Positions 29,508-39,569 of a DNA stretch of 64,000 nt are shown here, in pieces. The notes beneath the pieces are model-generated. The model did not search any database. It saw only the letters and a program-made list of their open reading frames with translations, and had not been told where the DNA came from. Each line of letters starts with the position of its first letter. Position 1 is the first letter of the stretch. The DNA is from Rhodococcus jostii RHA1. Its GTDB lineage: Bacteria > Actinomycetota > Actinomycetes > Mycobacteriales > Mycobacteriaceae. The translations under genes and the position numbers were made by a program. The stretch spans positions 5,770,501 to 5,834,500 of the forward strand of contig NC_008268.1 in NCBI RefSeq assembly GCF_000014565.1, read 5' to 3'.

Positions 29508-31031
29508 ATGGTGACGGCATTCGATGCTCCCCTCGATCCCTCGCGGGGTGCGCGGGAGGTAGGGGTGACCACGGCTGCGGACGACCGACTCGCCAGTCGA
29601 CGCGACTGGCAGGCCGCCTACATCCGGCGCCTATTGGTCTCCGACACGCTGATCGTGATCGCTGCGGTCGCGCTCGCGCAGTGGGTGCGGTTCGGTGACA
29701 GCGGGATCCTGACCACGAGCGATATGGGACACGACGTCAGCTACACGCTCGTCTCCGCTCTGCTGATCGTGGCGTGGCTGACCACACTGACGATCTTCCG
29801 GACTCGCACGGTGCGGGTGATCGGGAGTGGGCCCGACGAGTATCGACGGATCTTCGTGTCCACCGTGCGGCTGTTCGGTTTCATCGCGATGCTGGCGCTG
29901 TTGTTCCGCCTCGATCTGGCGAGGCTCTACCTCGCCATAGCGTTTCCCGTCGGACTGGTGGCTCTGATGGTGAGCCGCTGGGTGTGGCGTCAGGTGGTTG
30001 CTCGTAAGCGGTCGCGCGGAGAGTTTCAGACGTCGGTCCTGGTAGTGGGCAACGAAGGTGCCGTCCGGATTCTCGCGGAATCCTTCGCCCGAGGTACGGC
30101 TGACGGATATCGCGTGGTGGGCGTCTGCATTCCGGGACACTCAGGCGAGCATGGCGACAAGATCACCGTCGCCGGCCGCGATATTCCTGTGCTCGGCAGC
30201 GAGCTCGATGTGATCGATTCGCTGGGGTTCTGTCACGCCGACACCGTGGCCGTCACGGCCACCGAGCATCTCGGGCACGAAGGGATGCGCGCTCTCGCCT
30301 GGGACCTCGAGCCGCACGACGTCGACCTGGTGGTTTCACCCGGAATGATGGATGTGTCCGGTCCGCGTCTGTCGATGCGGCCGGTGGCGGGACTTCCGCT
30401 GATTCATGTGGAGAAGCCGCAATATCACGGCGCGCAGAAGTTTTCGAAGCTTGCGTTCGACATGGTCTTTGCGGCGTCGGCGCTCGTCCTGACGAGCCCG
30501 GTGATGATTGTGGCCGCGCTCATGATCAAGCTGACCAGCAAGGGCCCGGTGTTCTACAGGTCGGAGCGCATGGGCCTGGACGGTCGTTCGTTCCCGATGC
30601 TCAAGTTCCGCAGCATGGTGGTGGACGCCGACAAACAGGTCGCGGCGCTGATGACGGCGAACGAGGGTGCCGGCGTCCTCTTCAAGATCCGTGAGGATCC
30701 GCGGGTCACACGCGTGGGCGGAGTTCTGCGCAAGTACAGCCTCGATGAGCTTCCACAGTTTCTCAACGTTCTTCGGCGGGAGATGAGCGTGGTAGGCCCG
30801 CGCCCGCCTTTGCGCCGAGAAGTCGAGGCCTACGACGGCACGGTCCGTCGCCGGCTGCTGGTGAAGCCGGGCATCACCGGCCTGTGGCAGGTGAGTGGGA
30901 GATCGGACCTTTCGTGGGAAGAGACTGTGCGGCTGGATCTCTCGTATGTGGAGAACTGGTCGATGATGGGAGATGTCCTCATCATCGGCAAGACGGTGCG
31001 GGCTGTGGTGGCCGGTGACGGGGCGTATTAG
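29508..31031 (+). CDS. Polyprenyl glycosylphosphotransferase (exopolysaccharide initiation), copy 1
   Basis: 507 aa. The start at ATG 29508 is chosen because the second copy has the same GGAAGGC-ATGGTGACG arrangement and the same length. The N-terminal half has about four membrane segments and a CoA-binding/Rossmann-like region (VLVVGNEGAVRILAESFARG). The C-terminal catalytic domain has the bacterial sugar transferase signature: KGPVFYRSERMGLDGRSFPM, LKFRSM, DELPQFLNVL and GPRPPLRREVE, then PGITGLWQVSGR. Family function is transfer of a sugar-1-phosphate (glucose or galactose type) from a UDP-sugar to undecaprenyl phosphate at the inner membrane, the first step of the repeat unit. The paralogue at 34977 is very similar throughout. 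Both carry the same upstream element. Confidence 0.93.
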   Translation: MVTAFDAPLDPSRGAREVGVTTAADDRLASRRDWQAAYIRRLLVSDTLIVIAAVALAQWVRFGDSGILTTSDMGHDVSYTLVSALLIVAWLTTLTIFRTRTVRVIGSGPDEYRRIFVSTVRLFGFIAMLALLFRLDLARLYLAIAFPVGLVALMVSRWVWRQVVARKRSRGEFQTSVLVVGNEGAVRILAESFARGTADGYRVVGVCIPGHSGEHGDKITVAGRDIPVLGSELDVIDSLGFCHADTVAVTATEHLGHEGMRALAWDLEPHDVDLVVSPGMMDVSGPRLSMRPVAGLPLIHVEKPQYHGAQKFSKLAFDMVFAASALVLTSPVMIVAALMIKLTSKGPVFYRSERMGLDGRSFPMLKFRSMVVDADKQVAALMTANEGAGVLFKIREDPRVTRVGGVLRKYSLDELPQFLNVLRREMSVVGPRPPLRREVEAYDGTVRRRLLVKPGITGLWQVSGRSDLSWEETVRLDLSYVENWSMMGDVLIIGKTVRAVVAGDGAY

Positions 31032-31214
31032 GACATCGAGTTGCCGGTGAGGGACCTTGCCGTCGAAACATAGGGTTTCAGTGCACATCAACGTACCTGT
31101 GCGTCACAGATAGCCCGTTATCACGCCGCCATTCCGCGTGGAGTCGAGTGGCGCGCGAATCGCGATCGGGTTTCAATCATTTCACCGTATTCGGGCATGG
31201 AGGGGATGTCGGAC

Positions 31215-32294
31215 ATGAGGATCGATACTGCGCCGGACGCGGTCATTCTGGTCGGCGGTATGGGAACCCGGCTGCGTCCGTTGACGCTGTCCGTGCCCAA
31301 GCCGATGCTGCCGACTGCGGGAGTCCCCTTCCTGACTCACCTGCTGTCACGCATCAAGGACGCGGGACTCTGCCATGTGGTGCTCGGGACGTCGTTCAAA
31401 GCGGAAGTCTTCGAACAGTATTTCGGCACGGGTGAAGAGTTCGGGCTGGAGATCGAGTACGTCACCGAGGACGAGCCGCTCGGTACCGGGGGCGCTATCC
31501 GGAATGTCTTGCCCAATCTTCGTGCCGACACCGTGGTGGTATTCAATGGTGACGTCCTCGGCGGCACCGATATGCGGGCTGTTCTGCAGACACACGCGGA
31601 GGCCGATGCCGACGGGACGCTGCACCTGGTCCGGGTGAGTGATCCGCGCCCGTTCGGCTGCGTGCGGACGGACTCGAATGGCCGGGTCACCGCGTTCCTC
31701 GAGAAGGCGCAGGATCCACCGACCGACCAGATCAACGCCGGCTGCTACGTATTCCGGCGGGAGTGGATCGAGAAGATTCCTTCCGACCGCCCCGTGTCGG
31801 TGGAACGTGAGGTGTTTCCCGCATTGGTGTCCGGCGGGACGCGGGTGTTCGGCCACGTCGATTCCGCCTACTGGCGAGACATGGGGACGGTCAACGATTT
31901 CGTTGCCGGGTCGGCGGATCTGGTTCGCGGCATAGCGCCTTCGTCCGCGCTGAGCGGTACGAGGGGTGAGTCGCTCATCCATCCGAGCGCCATAGTTGCA
32001 CCGGGTGCGGTGTTGATCGGCGGCACGGTGCTCGGTGCACGCGTAACCGTCGGTGCGGGTGCGCGTCTAGACGGAGCCGTGGTGTTCGACGGCGCCCATG
32101 TCGAAGCCGGTGCGGTGATCGAGCGATCGATTCTCGGGCACGACTGCCGGATCGGACCCCGCGCGCTTGTGCGCGATTCGGTGGTGGGAAACGGCGCCGA
32201 CGTGGGCGCTCGATGCGAGCTATTGCGCGGAGCCCGTGTCTGGCCCGATGTGACGTTGCCGGATGGTGGCGTCCGATTTTCCACAAATGTCTGA
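31215..32294 (+). CDS. manB: Mannose-1-phosphate guanylyltransferase (GDP-mannose pyrophosphorylase)
   Basis: 359 aa, the length of mycobacterial ManB (Rv3264c; called ManC in other naming schemes). ATG 31215 has GGAGGGG at 9 bases; ATGs at 31197 and 31206 are too close to or inside that site. The nucleotidyltransferase signature VGGMGTRLRPLTLSVPKPML is at about residues 13-32, with FNGDVLGG and EKAQDPPTDQINAGCYVF in the catalytic half. A left-handed beta-helix of hexapeptide repeats (IHPSAIVAPGAVLIGGTVLG...) forms the C-terminus. It makes GDP-mannose from mannose-1-phosphate and GTP, the precursor for mannosyl units and, through gmd and fcl here, for GDP-fucose. manA follows after 3 bp. No phosphomannomutase gene is present in the window. 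Confidence 0.93.
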   Translation: MRIDTAPDAVILVGGMGTRLRPLTLSVPKPMLPTAGVPFLTHLLSRIKDAGLCHVVLGTSFKAEVFEQYFGTGEEFGLEIEYVTEDEPLGTGGAIRNVLPNLRADTVVVFNGDVLGGTDMRAVLQTHAEADADGTLHLVRVSDPRPFGCVRTDSNGRVTAFLEKAQDPPTDQINAGCYVFRREWIEKIPSDRPVSVEREVFPALVSGGTRVFGHVDSAYWRDMGTVNDFVAGSADLVRGIAPSSALSGTRGESLIHPSAIVAPGAVLIGGTVLGARVTVGAGARLDGAVVFDGAHVEAGAVIERSILGHDCRIGPRALVRDSVVGNGADVGARCELLRGARVWPDVTLPDGGVRFSTNV

Positions 32295-32297
32295 TCG

Positions 32298-33605
32298 ATG
32301 AAACGCCTTCACGGAGTGATCCGATCGTATGCCTGGGGCTCCCACACCGTGCTGGCGGAGCTCACGGGACGACCCTCGCCGTCCGATCGGCCCGAAGCCG
32401 AACTATGGCTCGGCGCGCATCCGGCAGACCCGGCTCATGTGGACGACGCGGTCTCCGGCGTCTCACTTCTCGACGTGATTTCGGCCGACCCTCTCGGGCA
32501 ACTGGGGGCGGCCAACGCGGAGCGATTCCGAGGTCGCCTTCCGTTTCTGCTCAAGGTGCTCGCCGCGGATGAACCGCTGTCGTTGCAGGCGCACCCGAAC
32601 GCCGTGCAGGCACGTGAAGGCTTCGAACGCGAAAACGCAAGCGGTGTCCCGCTCGACTCGCCTGCCCGCAACTACAAGGACGACAACCACAAACCGGAAC
32701 TTGTGGTGGCGCTGACGAAATTCGAGGCGCTCGCCGGGTTCCGCGACGTGCGGCGAACCGTCGCGTTGCTGCGAGCGCTGGGTGTCGCGGAGTTGAACCG
32801 GTGTGCGGAACAACTGGAAGCTCAGACCAACTCCTCGGGTATCCGCGCGCTGTTCACGCAGTGGATCACGGGTGATAGGCACCCGGCGACGCTGATCGGT
32901 GGTGTGGTCGAGGGCTGCCGGCGGTACCTGTCGACCATGTCCGACGGAGCGGACGGGGAGTTCGCCGCGGAGGCGCAGACCGCGCTCGAGCTGGGGAGCA
33001 GGTATCCGAACGACCCCGGGGTGCTGATCTCGCTGCTGCTCAATCGGATCACGCTCGAACCGGGGGAGGGCCTGTTTCTCGCCGCCGGAAATCTGCATGC
33101 ATACCTTCGAGGCGCGGCCGTCGAGATCATGGCCAACTCGGACAATGTGCTGCGTGGCGGTTTGACCCCGAAGCACGTTGACGTACCCGAGCTGCTGAAT
33201 GTCCTCGATTTTCGGCCTGCGCCCATGCCAGTTCTGGGTGCGGACGGTGTTGATCCTGACCTCAGACGCCTGTACCGAACGCCGGAGGCAGAATTCGAGC
33301 TCACCCGGCTGAAACTCGACACGAGCAGGGATGATGGGTCGTCATCCGCAGCGACTCTCGCCGCCGGGGACCCACGGATCGTTCTCTGCACGGCGGGATC
33401 GACCGTCCTCTCGTCCCAGTGCGACTCGCTCGAGCTGAGTGCGGGGCAGTCGGCGTGGTTGCCTGCATCAAACCCCGCGGTGACCCTGGCACCCGCACAG
33501 CAGCGTGCCCAGGTCTTCGTCGCACGATCGGCTCCTAGTGATGTGGACTCTCCACGCCGCCAAGGTGATTGCGCTCACATGCATTCGACGAACCTGGACA
33601 ACTGA
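32298..33605 (+). CDS. manA: Mannose-6-phosphate isomerase
   Basis: 435 aa type I phosphomannose isomerase, translationally coupled to manB (start 3 bp after its stop). The zinc site is visible: Gln and His of LQAHPN, Glu of HKPELVVAL and His of GNLHAYL. RNYKDDNHKPEL and the C-terminal RGGLTPKHVDVPELL are family signatures. The enzyme interconverts fructose-6-phosphate and mannose-6-phosphate, feeding ManB after mutase action. The C-terminal 20 residues (DSPRRQGDCAHMHSTNLDN) extend past the normal fold and are probably unstructured. Confidence 0.93.
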   Translation: MKRLHGVIRSYAWGSHTVLAELTGRPSPSDRPEAELWLGAHPADPAHVDDAVSGVSLLDVISADPLGQLGAANAERFRGRLPFLLKVLAADEPLSLQAHPNAVQAREGFERENASGVPLDSPARNYKDDNHKPELVVALTKFEALAGFRDVRRTVALLRALGVAELNRCAEQLEAQTNSSGIRALFTQWITGDRHPATLIGGVVEGCRRYLSTMSDGADGEFAAEAQTALELGSRYPNDPGVLISLLLNRITLEPGEGLFLAAGNLHAYLRGAAVEIMANSDNVLRGGLTPKHVDVPELLNVLDFRPAPMPVLGADGVDPDLRRLYRTPEAEFELTRLKLDTSRDDGSSSAATLAAGDPRIVLCTAGSTVLSSQCDSLELSAGQSAWLPASNPAVTLAPAQQRAQVFVARSAPSDVDSPRRQGDCAHMHSTNLDN

Positions 33606-33680
33606 CCAGTGTGACGGTTCGGCCACGCGTAAAAGTCATGACACCGCTGCTCATTCAACTTCTTCGAGAAAGGCGCAACC

Positions 33681-34583
33681 ATGGGGGAATTGGATTCGGC
33701 TGGATTTCGCACGGCTGTGGTGCCAGCCGCGGGGATGGGAACACGATTTTTGCCGGCGACAAAGACGGTCCCCAAGGAGCTGCTTCCTGTGGTGGATACG
33801 CCCGGGATCGAGCTGGTGGCCGGCGAGGCTGCCGAGTCGGGAGCAGAGCGGCTGATCATCGTGACGGCACCAGGCAAGGATGGTGTGGTGGCGCACTTCG
33901 TCGAAGATCTGGTGTTGGAAAACAACCTTGCTGCCCGGGGAAAACACGCTCTGCTGGAGAAGGTCCGCAGGGCGCCGGGCCTCCTGGCGGTGGAGTCGGT
34001 AGTCCAGCAACAACCGCTGGGGCTCGGCCACGCGGTTGGTTGCGCTGAAGCGGTGCTGGGCGACGACGAGGATGCGATCGCGGTTCTGCTACCGGACGAC
34101 TTGGTACTGCCGAATGGCGTGCTCGACGTCATGTCGCGCGTGCGAGCGAAGCGTGGCGGAACGGTGTTGTGTGCCATCGACGTCCCGAAGGAGGAGGTGA
34201 GCGCATATGGAGTCTTCGACGTCGAGATGGTCCCCGATGTCGTGAATCCGAACGTATTGAGGGTGAAGGGCATGGTGGAGAAGCCGAAACTCCAGGACGC
34301 GCCGTCGACTCTCGCGGCCGCAGGCCGTTACCTCTTGGATAGGGCAATCTTTGATGCGCTCCGACGAATTCGCCCGGGAGCGGGCGGCGAATTGCAGTTG
34401 ACCGACGCGATCGCGCTGCTCATCTCGGAAGGGCATCCCGTACACGTAGTAGTCCATCGTGGGCCCCGGCACGACCTCGGCAATCCCGGGGGGTTCCTCC
34501 GCGCATCCGTGGATCTGGCGCTCAGTCATCCCGAATATGGGGCGGACCTCCGAACGTGGCTGGAGAATAGGGTTAAGGGCTAG
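33681..34583 (+). CDS. galU: UTP-glucose-1-phosphate uridylyltransferase
   Basis: 300 aa, ordinary GalU length, ATG with GAGAAAGG upstream. Signatures are PAAGMGTRFLPATKTVPKEL near the N-terminus, QQQPLGLGHAVGCAE, LLPDDLVL and EKPKLQDAPSTLAAAGRYLL, and GGELQLTDAI. It makes UDP-glucose, the substrate for Ugd further down and probably for the initiating transferases. It sits 75 bp after manA in the same direction, between the two glycosylphosphotransferase genes. Confidence 0.94.
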   Translation: MGELDSAGFRTAVVPAAGMGTRFLPATKTVPKELLPVVDTPGIELVAGEAAESGAERLIIVTAPGKDGVVAHFVEDLVLENNLAARGKHALLEKVRRAPGLLAVESVVQQQPLGLGHAVGCAEAVLGDDEDAIAVLLPDDLVLPNGVLDVMSRVRAKRGGTVLCAIDVPKEEVSAYGVFDVEMVPDVVNPNVLRVKGMVEKPKLQDAPSTLAAAGRYLLDRAIFDALRRIRPGAGGELQLTDAIALLISEGHPVHVVVHRGPRHDLGNPGGFLRASVDLALSHPEYGADLRTWLENRVKG

Positions 34584-34976
34584 CGAGGTTCGGTTCGCCC
34601 CTTTGCGTTTCGTCGGACCTGATCCTGGTCAGAGTGACGTTACCGTGTTGTTACTGTCCAGTACGAAGTGCGCAACATACTCGAAGATAGGAAGCGGTGC
34701 CAGCAGGCGGGTCTAGGGTTTTCCTGCGGCCTGGTCCCCGAGCGCGTCACTCTAAGCGGGAATCCTCCAGTTGACCAGGGTCGAAGGTCCCTCTCTCTGA
34801 GGAAAAAATGATGGTGTGAATCGCATCACTCCAGGGTGTCTGAAGTGTAACGAGGCGACCGCAAGTGCGATTATTAGCTGGCAGCAAAACTCCCGGGGGG
34901 CGGACTTCCTCTACCGCCACGCAGGTCGCGAGACAGTGACGCTCGCTAACTCTTTGGTCCTAGTTGGAAGGCTCAG
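34584..34976 (+). promoter_or_regulatory. Regulatory region before glycosylphosphotransferase copy 2, with the shared element
   Basis: 393 bp without a gene. The element at 34854-34902 matches 29385-29430: GGCGACCGCAAGTGCGATTA, then GCTGGCAGCAAAAC and GGGGGGCG. TTATTA near 34870 sits where TATCAT is in the first copy. GTGACGTTACCG...GTTACTG around 34635 gives further AT-richer sequence that may hold another promoter. Confidence 0.5.
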
Positions 34977-36500
34977 ATGGTGACGTCGTTCGGTGTCTCG
35001 CTCGACTCCGCACCCCCCGCTGGGGGTACCACGCCCGCATCGGGTCTCGAAGGCAGACTCAGCGGCAGGCGTGCCTGGCAGGCCGCGTACATCCGGCGGT
35101 TGTGGGTTTCGGACACGGTGATCGTGATCGCGGCAGTAACGCTCGCGCAGTGGGTCCGGTTCGGCGACAGCGGCGTCCTGCACACCTCGGCCTTCCCTCA
35201 GGCACTCAGCTATGCGCTGGTGTCTGCTTTGCTTGCGTTGTCGTGGCTCGCCACGCTCATCATCTTCCGGACCCGCACGACCCGTGTGATTGGTAGCGGC
35301 CCGGATGAGTACCGGCGCATCTTCGTCTCCACTGTCAGGCTGTTCGGCCTGATAGCTATCGTGTCGCTTCTTTTCCGCCTCGACCTTGCGCGTCTGTATC
35401 TCGCCATTGCTTTCCCTGTGGGGCTGGTCGGTCTGCTGGTCAGCCGCTGGGTTTGGCGTCGGGTGATCGCTCGCAAGCGCTCACGTGGCGAGTTCCAGAC
35501 CTCCGTGCTAGTGGTAGGCGGTGAGCGCGCGGTCCGCAGTTTGGCCGAATCGTTCGAGCGCGGCACGGGCGACGGATACCGCGTGGTTGGCATGTGCATC
35601 CCAGGGCACACCGGCGCCCGAAACGACAAGATCGTTGTCGGAGATCGTGATATACCCGTGTACGGCGACGAGGGTGACGTAATTCGTGCGTTGGGTTTCT
35701 GCAACGCTGATACCGTTGCCGTGACAGCAACAGAGCACCTCGGGCACGAGGGTATGCGTTCGCTTGCATGGGACCTCGAACCCCATCACGTGGATCTGGT
35801 GGTATCTCCCGGAATGATGGACGTGTCCGGTCCGCGCCTGTCGATGCGACCGGTGGCCGGCCTTCCGCTCATTCACGTGGAGAAGCCGAGATACCACGGC
35901 GCGCAGAAGTTCTCGAAAATCTCATTCGACTTCGTGTTCGCGACCCTTGCGCTAGTTCTCGTCAGTCCCGTGATGCTGGCAGCTGCGCTCGCGATCAAGT
36001 TGACGAGTAAGGGACCGGTGTTTTACAAGTCGGAGCGTATGGGTTTGGACGGCAGGCCTTTCCCGATGCTCAAGTTCCGCAGCATGATCGTCGACGCGGA
36101 CAAGCAGGTGGCGTCACTAACGGGAGCGAACGAGGGCGCTGGCGTGTTGTTCAAGATGCGGGAGGATCCCCGGGTGACGAAGGTGGGCAGGTACCTTCGC
36201 AAGTACAGCCTCGACGAGTTGCCACAGTTCATCAACGTGCTGCGCCGCGAAATGAGCGTTGTGGGTCCGCGGCCGCCCCTGCGGCGGGAGGTCGAGGCCT
36301 ATGACGGCACGGTGCGTCGCCGGCTGCTAGTCAAGCCCGGCATCACAGGCTTGTGGCAGGTCAGCGGACGCTCCGACCTGTCGTGGGAGGAGACTGTGCG
36401 CCTGGACCTGTCCTATGTGGAGAACTGGTCGATGATGGGTGACGTCCTGATCATCGGGAAGACCGTCCGCGCGGTCCTCGCCGGCGACGGCGCGTACTAG
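34977..36500 (+). CDS. Polyprenyl glycosylphosphotransferase (exopolysaccharide initiation), copy 2
   Basis: 507 aa, ATG preceded by GGAAGGC. It is a close paralogue of 29508-31031 along its whole length, including the membrane half (WQAAYIRRLWVSDTVIVIAA) and the catalytic half (KGPVFYKSERMGLDGRPFPM, GPRPPLRREVE, PGITGLWQVSGR). Differences cluster in the first 30 residues and in the central Rossmann-like part (RNDKIVVGDRDIPVYGDE here). Both copies look intact, so they may use different sugars or be expressed under different conditions; neither can be shown from the sequence. It is the first gene of the next transcription block. Confidence 0.93.
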   Translation: MVTSFGVSLDSAPPAGGTTPASGLEGRLSGRRAWQAAYIRRLWVSDTVIVIAAVTLAQWVRFGDSGVLHTSAFPQALSYALVSALLALSWLATLIIFRTRTTRVIGSGPDEYRRIFVSTVRLFGLIAIVSLLFRLDLARLYLAIAFPVGLVGLLVSRWVWRRVIARKRSRGEFQTSVLVVGGERAVRSLAESFERGTGDGYRVVGMCIPGHTGARNDKIVVGDRDIPVYGDEGDVIRALGFCNADTVAVTATEHLGHEGMRSLAWDLEPHHVDLVVSPGMMDVSGPRLSMRPVAGLPLIHVEKPRYHGAQKFSKISFDFVFATLALVLVSPVMLAAALAIKLTSKGPVFYKSERMGLDGRPFPMLKFRSMIVDADKQVASLTGANEGAGVLFKMREDPRVTKVGRYLRKYSLDELPQFINVLRREMSVVGPRPPLRREVEAYDGTVRRRLLVKPGITGLWQVSGRSDLSWEETVRLDLSYVENWSMMGDVLIIGKTVRAVLAGDGAY

Positions 36501-36668
36501 GAGCCGACGAGTGACTATGTTCAGGGCAGCCCTGCAGGTGCGTTGTGCCGATGTTGTGCGTGAAATGCCCTTTGCGGCAATGTCTGTGATTGACAGTTCG
36601 ATGTACTTCGGGTTGCTCGTACCGGGATCATGTGTCCTTGGTCGGCCCGTGGGGGTGGAGGGACAGTG

Positions 36669-37799
36669 GTGAGAACCGAGACCATGGTGGGCGCGCGGCC
36701 ACGCGTGAGCATCATCCTGCCCTACCTGAACAGCTATCGAGTGCCTCTGCTGCAGGCTCTCGACACCAAGCTGGCCGATCAGGGGATCGCGCTGGACGTC
36801 GCGACCGGCACCCCCGAAGGAGTGGACGTGGCCCGCGGTGACGGCGCCACCGGCTACCCAACCCGCGAACTTCGGAAGCTTGGGGTGCCCACCCCGAAGG
36901 GCGCGGTTTACATCCGTCGCCTCGACAAGACGATCCGCAGCGCCGACGTCGTCATCGTCGAGCACGCCATCAAAAACCTCGACAGCCACGCACTCCTGTT
37001 CCGGCCCCGCACGAGCGCGAAGGTCGCGATCTGGGGGCACGGCCGGACGATCACCAAACCGCAGTCGGCACTAGAGAACCGGGTACAGCGCGCCATGATC
37101 GCGCGGGCCGATTGGTACTTCGGCTACACCCCGGGCAGCGTCGCGCGTGCCAATCAGATGGGGATGCCGGCCGATCGGTGCACCAACGTGCAGAATACGG
37201 TGGATACCGACCATCTGAAGGCACTGCGACGTCAGCACCCCCGGGCCGGCGGTGCGGAGTGGCCGGCCCTCTACGTCGGTGGTCTCGACGAATCGAAGCG
37301 CCTCGACTTTCTACTTGAGGCAGGTCGCCGGATACACGCACAGGATCCGCGATTCCGGTTGATCGTCGTCGGCAACGGCCGTGACCGCGGCAAGGTCGAG
37401 ACAGCTGCGCGGGAAGAGTGGTGCACCTATCTCGGCAACTTCCCGCTCGCCGACAACTTTTACGCAGTCAAGGACTGTAACGCAATCCTCATGCCCGGAC
37501 GTGTCGGGCTGGCCGCCGTGGACTCGTTCGCAATCGAGGCTCCGATCGTGACCACCGACTGGACGTGGCATGCGCCCGAGTTCGAGTACTTGACCACACA
37601 GAACTCGATCACCACAGCCGATACTGTGGACGACTATGCGTACCGCATCCTCGACCTCATGCGCTCACCGACCGCCCTGGCGGATCTGCAACAACAGTGC
37701 GCGCACACCGCCGAACAGCTGTCCATAGAGGACATGGCCACCCGATTCGCCGACGGCGTCGTCTCGGTTCTCGACTCGAAGCGGAGGACCCGCCTGTGA
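36669..37799 (+). CDS. Glycosyltransferase, GT4 type
   Basis: 376 aa from GTG 36669 (GGAGGGACA just upstream). Two Rossmann-like halves: the N-terminal [20 protein letters not shown] and the C-terminal nucleotide-sugar half with [36 protein letters not shown] and a late acidic motif region ([20 protein letters not shown]). The usual EPGALVPLE motif of GT4 appears in the altered form [11 protein letters not shown]. It is soluble or membrane-associated and expected to add a sugar to the lipid-linked repeat unit; the sugar cannot be told. Its stop overlaps the next start (GTGA). Confidence 0.85.
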   Translation: MRTETMVGARPRVSIILPYLNSYRVPLLQALDTKLADQGIALDVATGTPEGVDVARGDGATGYPTRELRKLGVPTPKGAVYIRRLDKTIRSADVVIVEHAIKNLDSHALLFRPRTSAKVAIWGHGRTITKPQSALENRVQRAMIARADWYFGYTPGSVARANQMGMPADRCTNVQNTVDTDHLKALRRQHPRAGGAEWPALYVGGLDESKRLDFLLEAGRRIHAQDPRFRLIVVGNGRDRGKVETAAREEWCTYLGNFPLADNFYAVKDCNAILMPGRVGLAAVDSFAIEAPIVTTDWTWHAPEFEYLTTQNSITTADTVDDYAYRILDLMRSPTALADLQQQCAHTAEQLSIEDMATRFADGVVSVLDSKRRTRL

Positions 37800-38335
37800 C
37801 CCGATCACGTACCAGCACTGTCTTCCAGGACTGGTCGGCGAACGCGACCAACCCGAAGGCACGAATCGTGCTCGCCGCCTTCCGGGTCGCGCACCTGTGC
37901 CGCTCGACCCGCAACTGGCGCATCAACCCCGTGGTCCTGGCCGTCGGTGTCCTCTACCGTGTCCTCGTCGAGTGGATCCTGGGCATCGAGATCCCTTGGA
38001 AGACGAAGATCGGACCGAACTTCGTCGTGTACCACGGCATCGGCATCGTGATCAACGACGCCACGGTGATCGGCTCGGGGGTCACGTTGCGGCACAACGT
38101 CACCATCGGATCGAAAACCCACGATGGGCCGGCGCCGCGGATCGAGGACGACGTCGAAGTCGGCGCCGGCGCGATCATCCTCGGCGACATCGTCATCAGG
38201 AAGGGCGCCGTAATCGGTGCGGGCGCGGTCGTATCCCAAGACGTGCCCGCCGGTGCGGTCGTCGTGGGGAACCCGGCCCGTGTCGTCAATGCGACACTGG
38301 ACGCGGTGTCCGTGGACGCCGTCGCGGATCAATGA
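37796..38335 (+). CDS. Serine-acetyltransferase-like (WcaB-type) acyltransferase
   Basis: 179 aa, GTG start overlapping the upstream stop by 4 bp, GGAGG upstream. After a helical N-terminus ([20 protein letters not shown]) comes a hexapeptide-repeat left-handed beta-helix: [16 protein letters not shown], then [20 protein letters not shown] and [20 protein letters not shown]. The catalytic His of the CysE/WcaB family fits the HG of YHGIG. It probably O-acetylates a sugar of the exopolysaccharide. The flippase gene overlaps its stop (ATGA). Confidence 0.86.
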   Translation: MTRSRTSTVFQDWSANATNPKARIVLAAFRVAHLCRSTRNWRINPVVLAVGVLYRVLVEWILGIEIPWKTKIGPNFVVYHGIGIVINDATVIGSGVTLRHNVTIGSKTHDGPAPRIEDDVEVGAGAIILGDIVIRKGAVIGAGAVVSQDVPAGAVVVGNPARVVNATLDAVSVDAVADQ

Positions 38336-39558
38336 CCGAGCCAGCCGTACGGCGCGGACTGCGGTATCGCGTCCTACACGCCGCGGCGCTCCCCGCACTG
38401 AGTGTCGCGCTGACTGGCATCACCAACCTCACGATGACGGTCGGTGTGCAGGCCTTTGCCGGCCTCGACGCTCTGGGGGCCTTCTCCCTGATTTATGCCC
38501 CCGCGATGGTCGGACTCGCCATCCAGCGGCTCGTGCTCAGTCAGACACTTATGAGGGGAGCACACGTCAGCCGCGTCTCGGGGTTACCGTTGGCGTTGGT
38601 GTTGATGTGGGTGTCCTTCCCCGCACTGTCCGCGGTCATGGCGGTATTCGTCTCCGGACCTGCGGTGTTCAAGTTGCTGCCGCTCGTGTGTTGCCTGTCG
38701 TTGTTCCAGGACTTCCTGAGATACATGTTTCTCGGTGCGAAAGCGCCGGCGCCGGCGTTCGTCTCGGACCTGGTGTGGTTCGTGATCGGCGCGCTCGGCC
38801 TCGCAGTGGCGAGCGTGGCCCCGGAGCGCGCTCTCGTGTTCATCATCGGAGCGCAGATCGTCGGTGCCGCCGTCTCCGCCGCGACGCTGTTCCACGCACG
38901 CAGCCGGATCGGGGCGATCCGGATTACCAAGACAGCTCCGGTCGGTCACCTGTTGACCGAGGCCACCACGATTTCCACCCTCCCGCAGCTGAGCCAGTAC
39001 ATCATCGCTGGGTTCGTCGGAATCGGAGTGGTGGGAGAATTCCGATCCGCCCAGCTAATGATCGTTCCGGTCACCATGCTGGCGACCCAGACACAGGCGA
39101 TCATCTTTCCGCGCCTCGACCCCGAAGACCGAGGCTCCGTGCAGCGGTGGGGGCTCCTCGCCGGGGGCGCCGCAGGTCTCTTCGGACTGGTGCTGATGAT
39201 CGCCCGCGCAATCAACCCATTTGGTGTCTTCGATCTGTTGGGATTCGGCGACAGTGCCTCGTTCTACTGGACCCTGGGTGCCCTCACGCTCGGTGCGGCG
39301 CTGAGCCTCTATCTCATGATCTACATGGTCCGCATCCGGATCGTGCTCCCTCAATCCTATTGGTTGCGGTGGCGGATCGGTGCCGCAGTCATCGAACCGA
39401 TAGCGTCGGTGGCATCGGGGATCGCCTTCGGCGCGCCAGGATTGGCGCTCGGCAGCGTCGCATCCAACACGGCGACGCTGACCGGCTTGACGGTGAAGGA
39501 ACGGATCACACCGGTCTCGGGATCGCCGCCCCTTGTGGGTAGCTCACCGAGCGGGTGA
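38332..39558 (+). CDS. Wzx-like polysaccharide flippase (MATE/MOP superfamily-like)
   Basis: 408 aa, ATG overlapping the acyltransferase stop. About ten to twelve hydrophobic segments, beginning [20 protein letters not shown] and running to the C-terminal [20 protein letters not shown]. Polar residues are few. Size and segment spacing fit a repeat-unit flippase that moves lipid-linked oligosaccharide across the cytoplasmic membrane. Without a profile search a permease of another family is possible, but the locus makes the flippase role the simplest. The last codons are inside a terminator hairpin. Confidence 0.78.
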   Translation: MTEPAVRRGLRYRVLHAAALPALSVALTGITNLTMTVGVQAFAGLDALGAFSLIYAPAMVGLAIQRLVLSQTLMRGAHVSRVSGLPLALVLMWVSFPALSAVMAVFVSGPAVFKLLPLVCCLSLFQDFLRYMFLGAKAPAPAFVSDLVWFVIGALGLAVASVAPERALVFIIGAQIVGAAVSAATLFHARSRIGAIRITKTAPVGHLLTEATTISTLPQLSQYIIAGFVGIGVVGEFRSAQLMIVPVTMLATQTQAIIFPRLDPEDRGSVQRWGLLAGGAAGLFGLVLMIARAINPFGVFDLLGFGDSASFYWTLGALTLGAALSLYLMIYMVRIRIVLPQSYWLRWRIGAAVIEPIASVASGIAFGAPGLALGSVASNTATLTGLTVKERITPVSGSPPLVGSSPSG

Positions 39559-39564
39559 GCTACC
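39538..39564. terminator. Bidirectional hairpin between convergent genes
   Basis: GGTAGCTCACC (39538-39548) and GGTGAGCTACC (39554-39564) pair perfectly with a 5-base loop. It overlaps the flippase stop codon and lies 5 bp from the stop of the minus-strand glycosyltransferase, with TTAAAT following, so it can serve both. Confidence 0.82.
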
Positions 39565-39569
39565 TTAAA

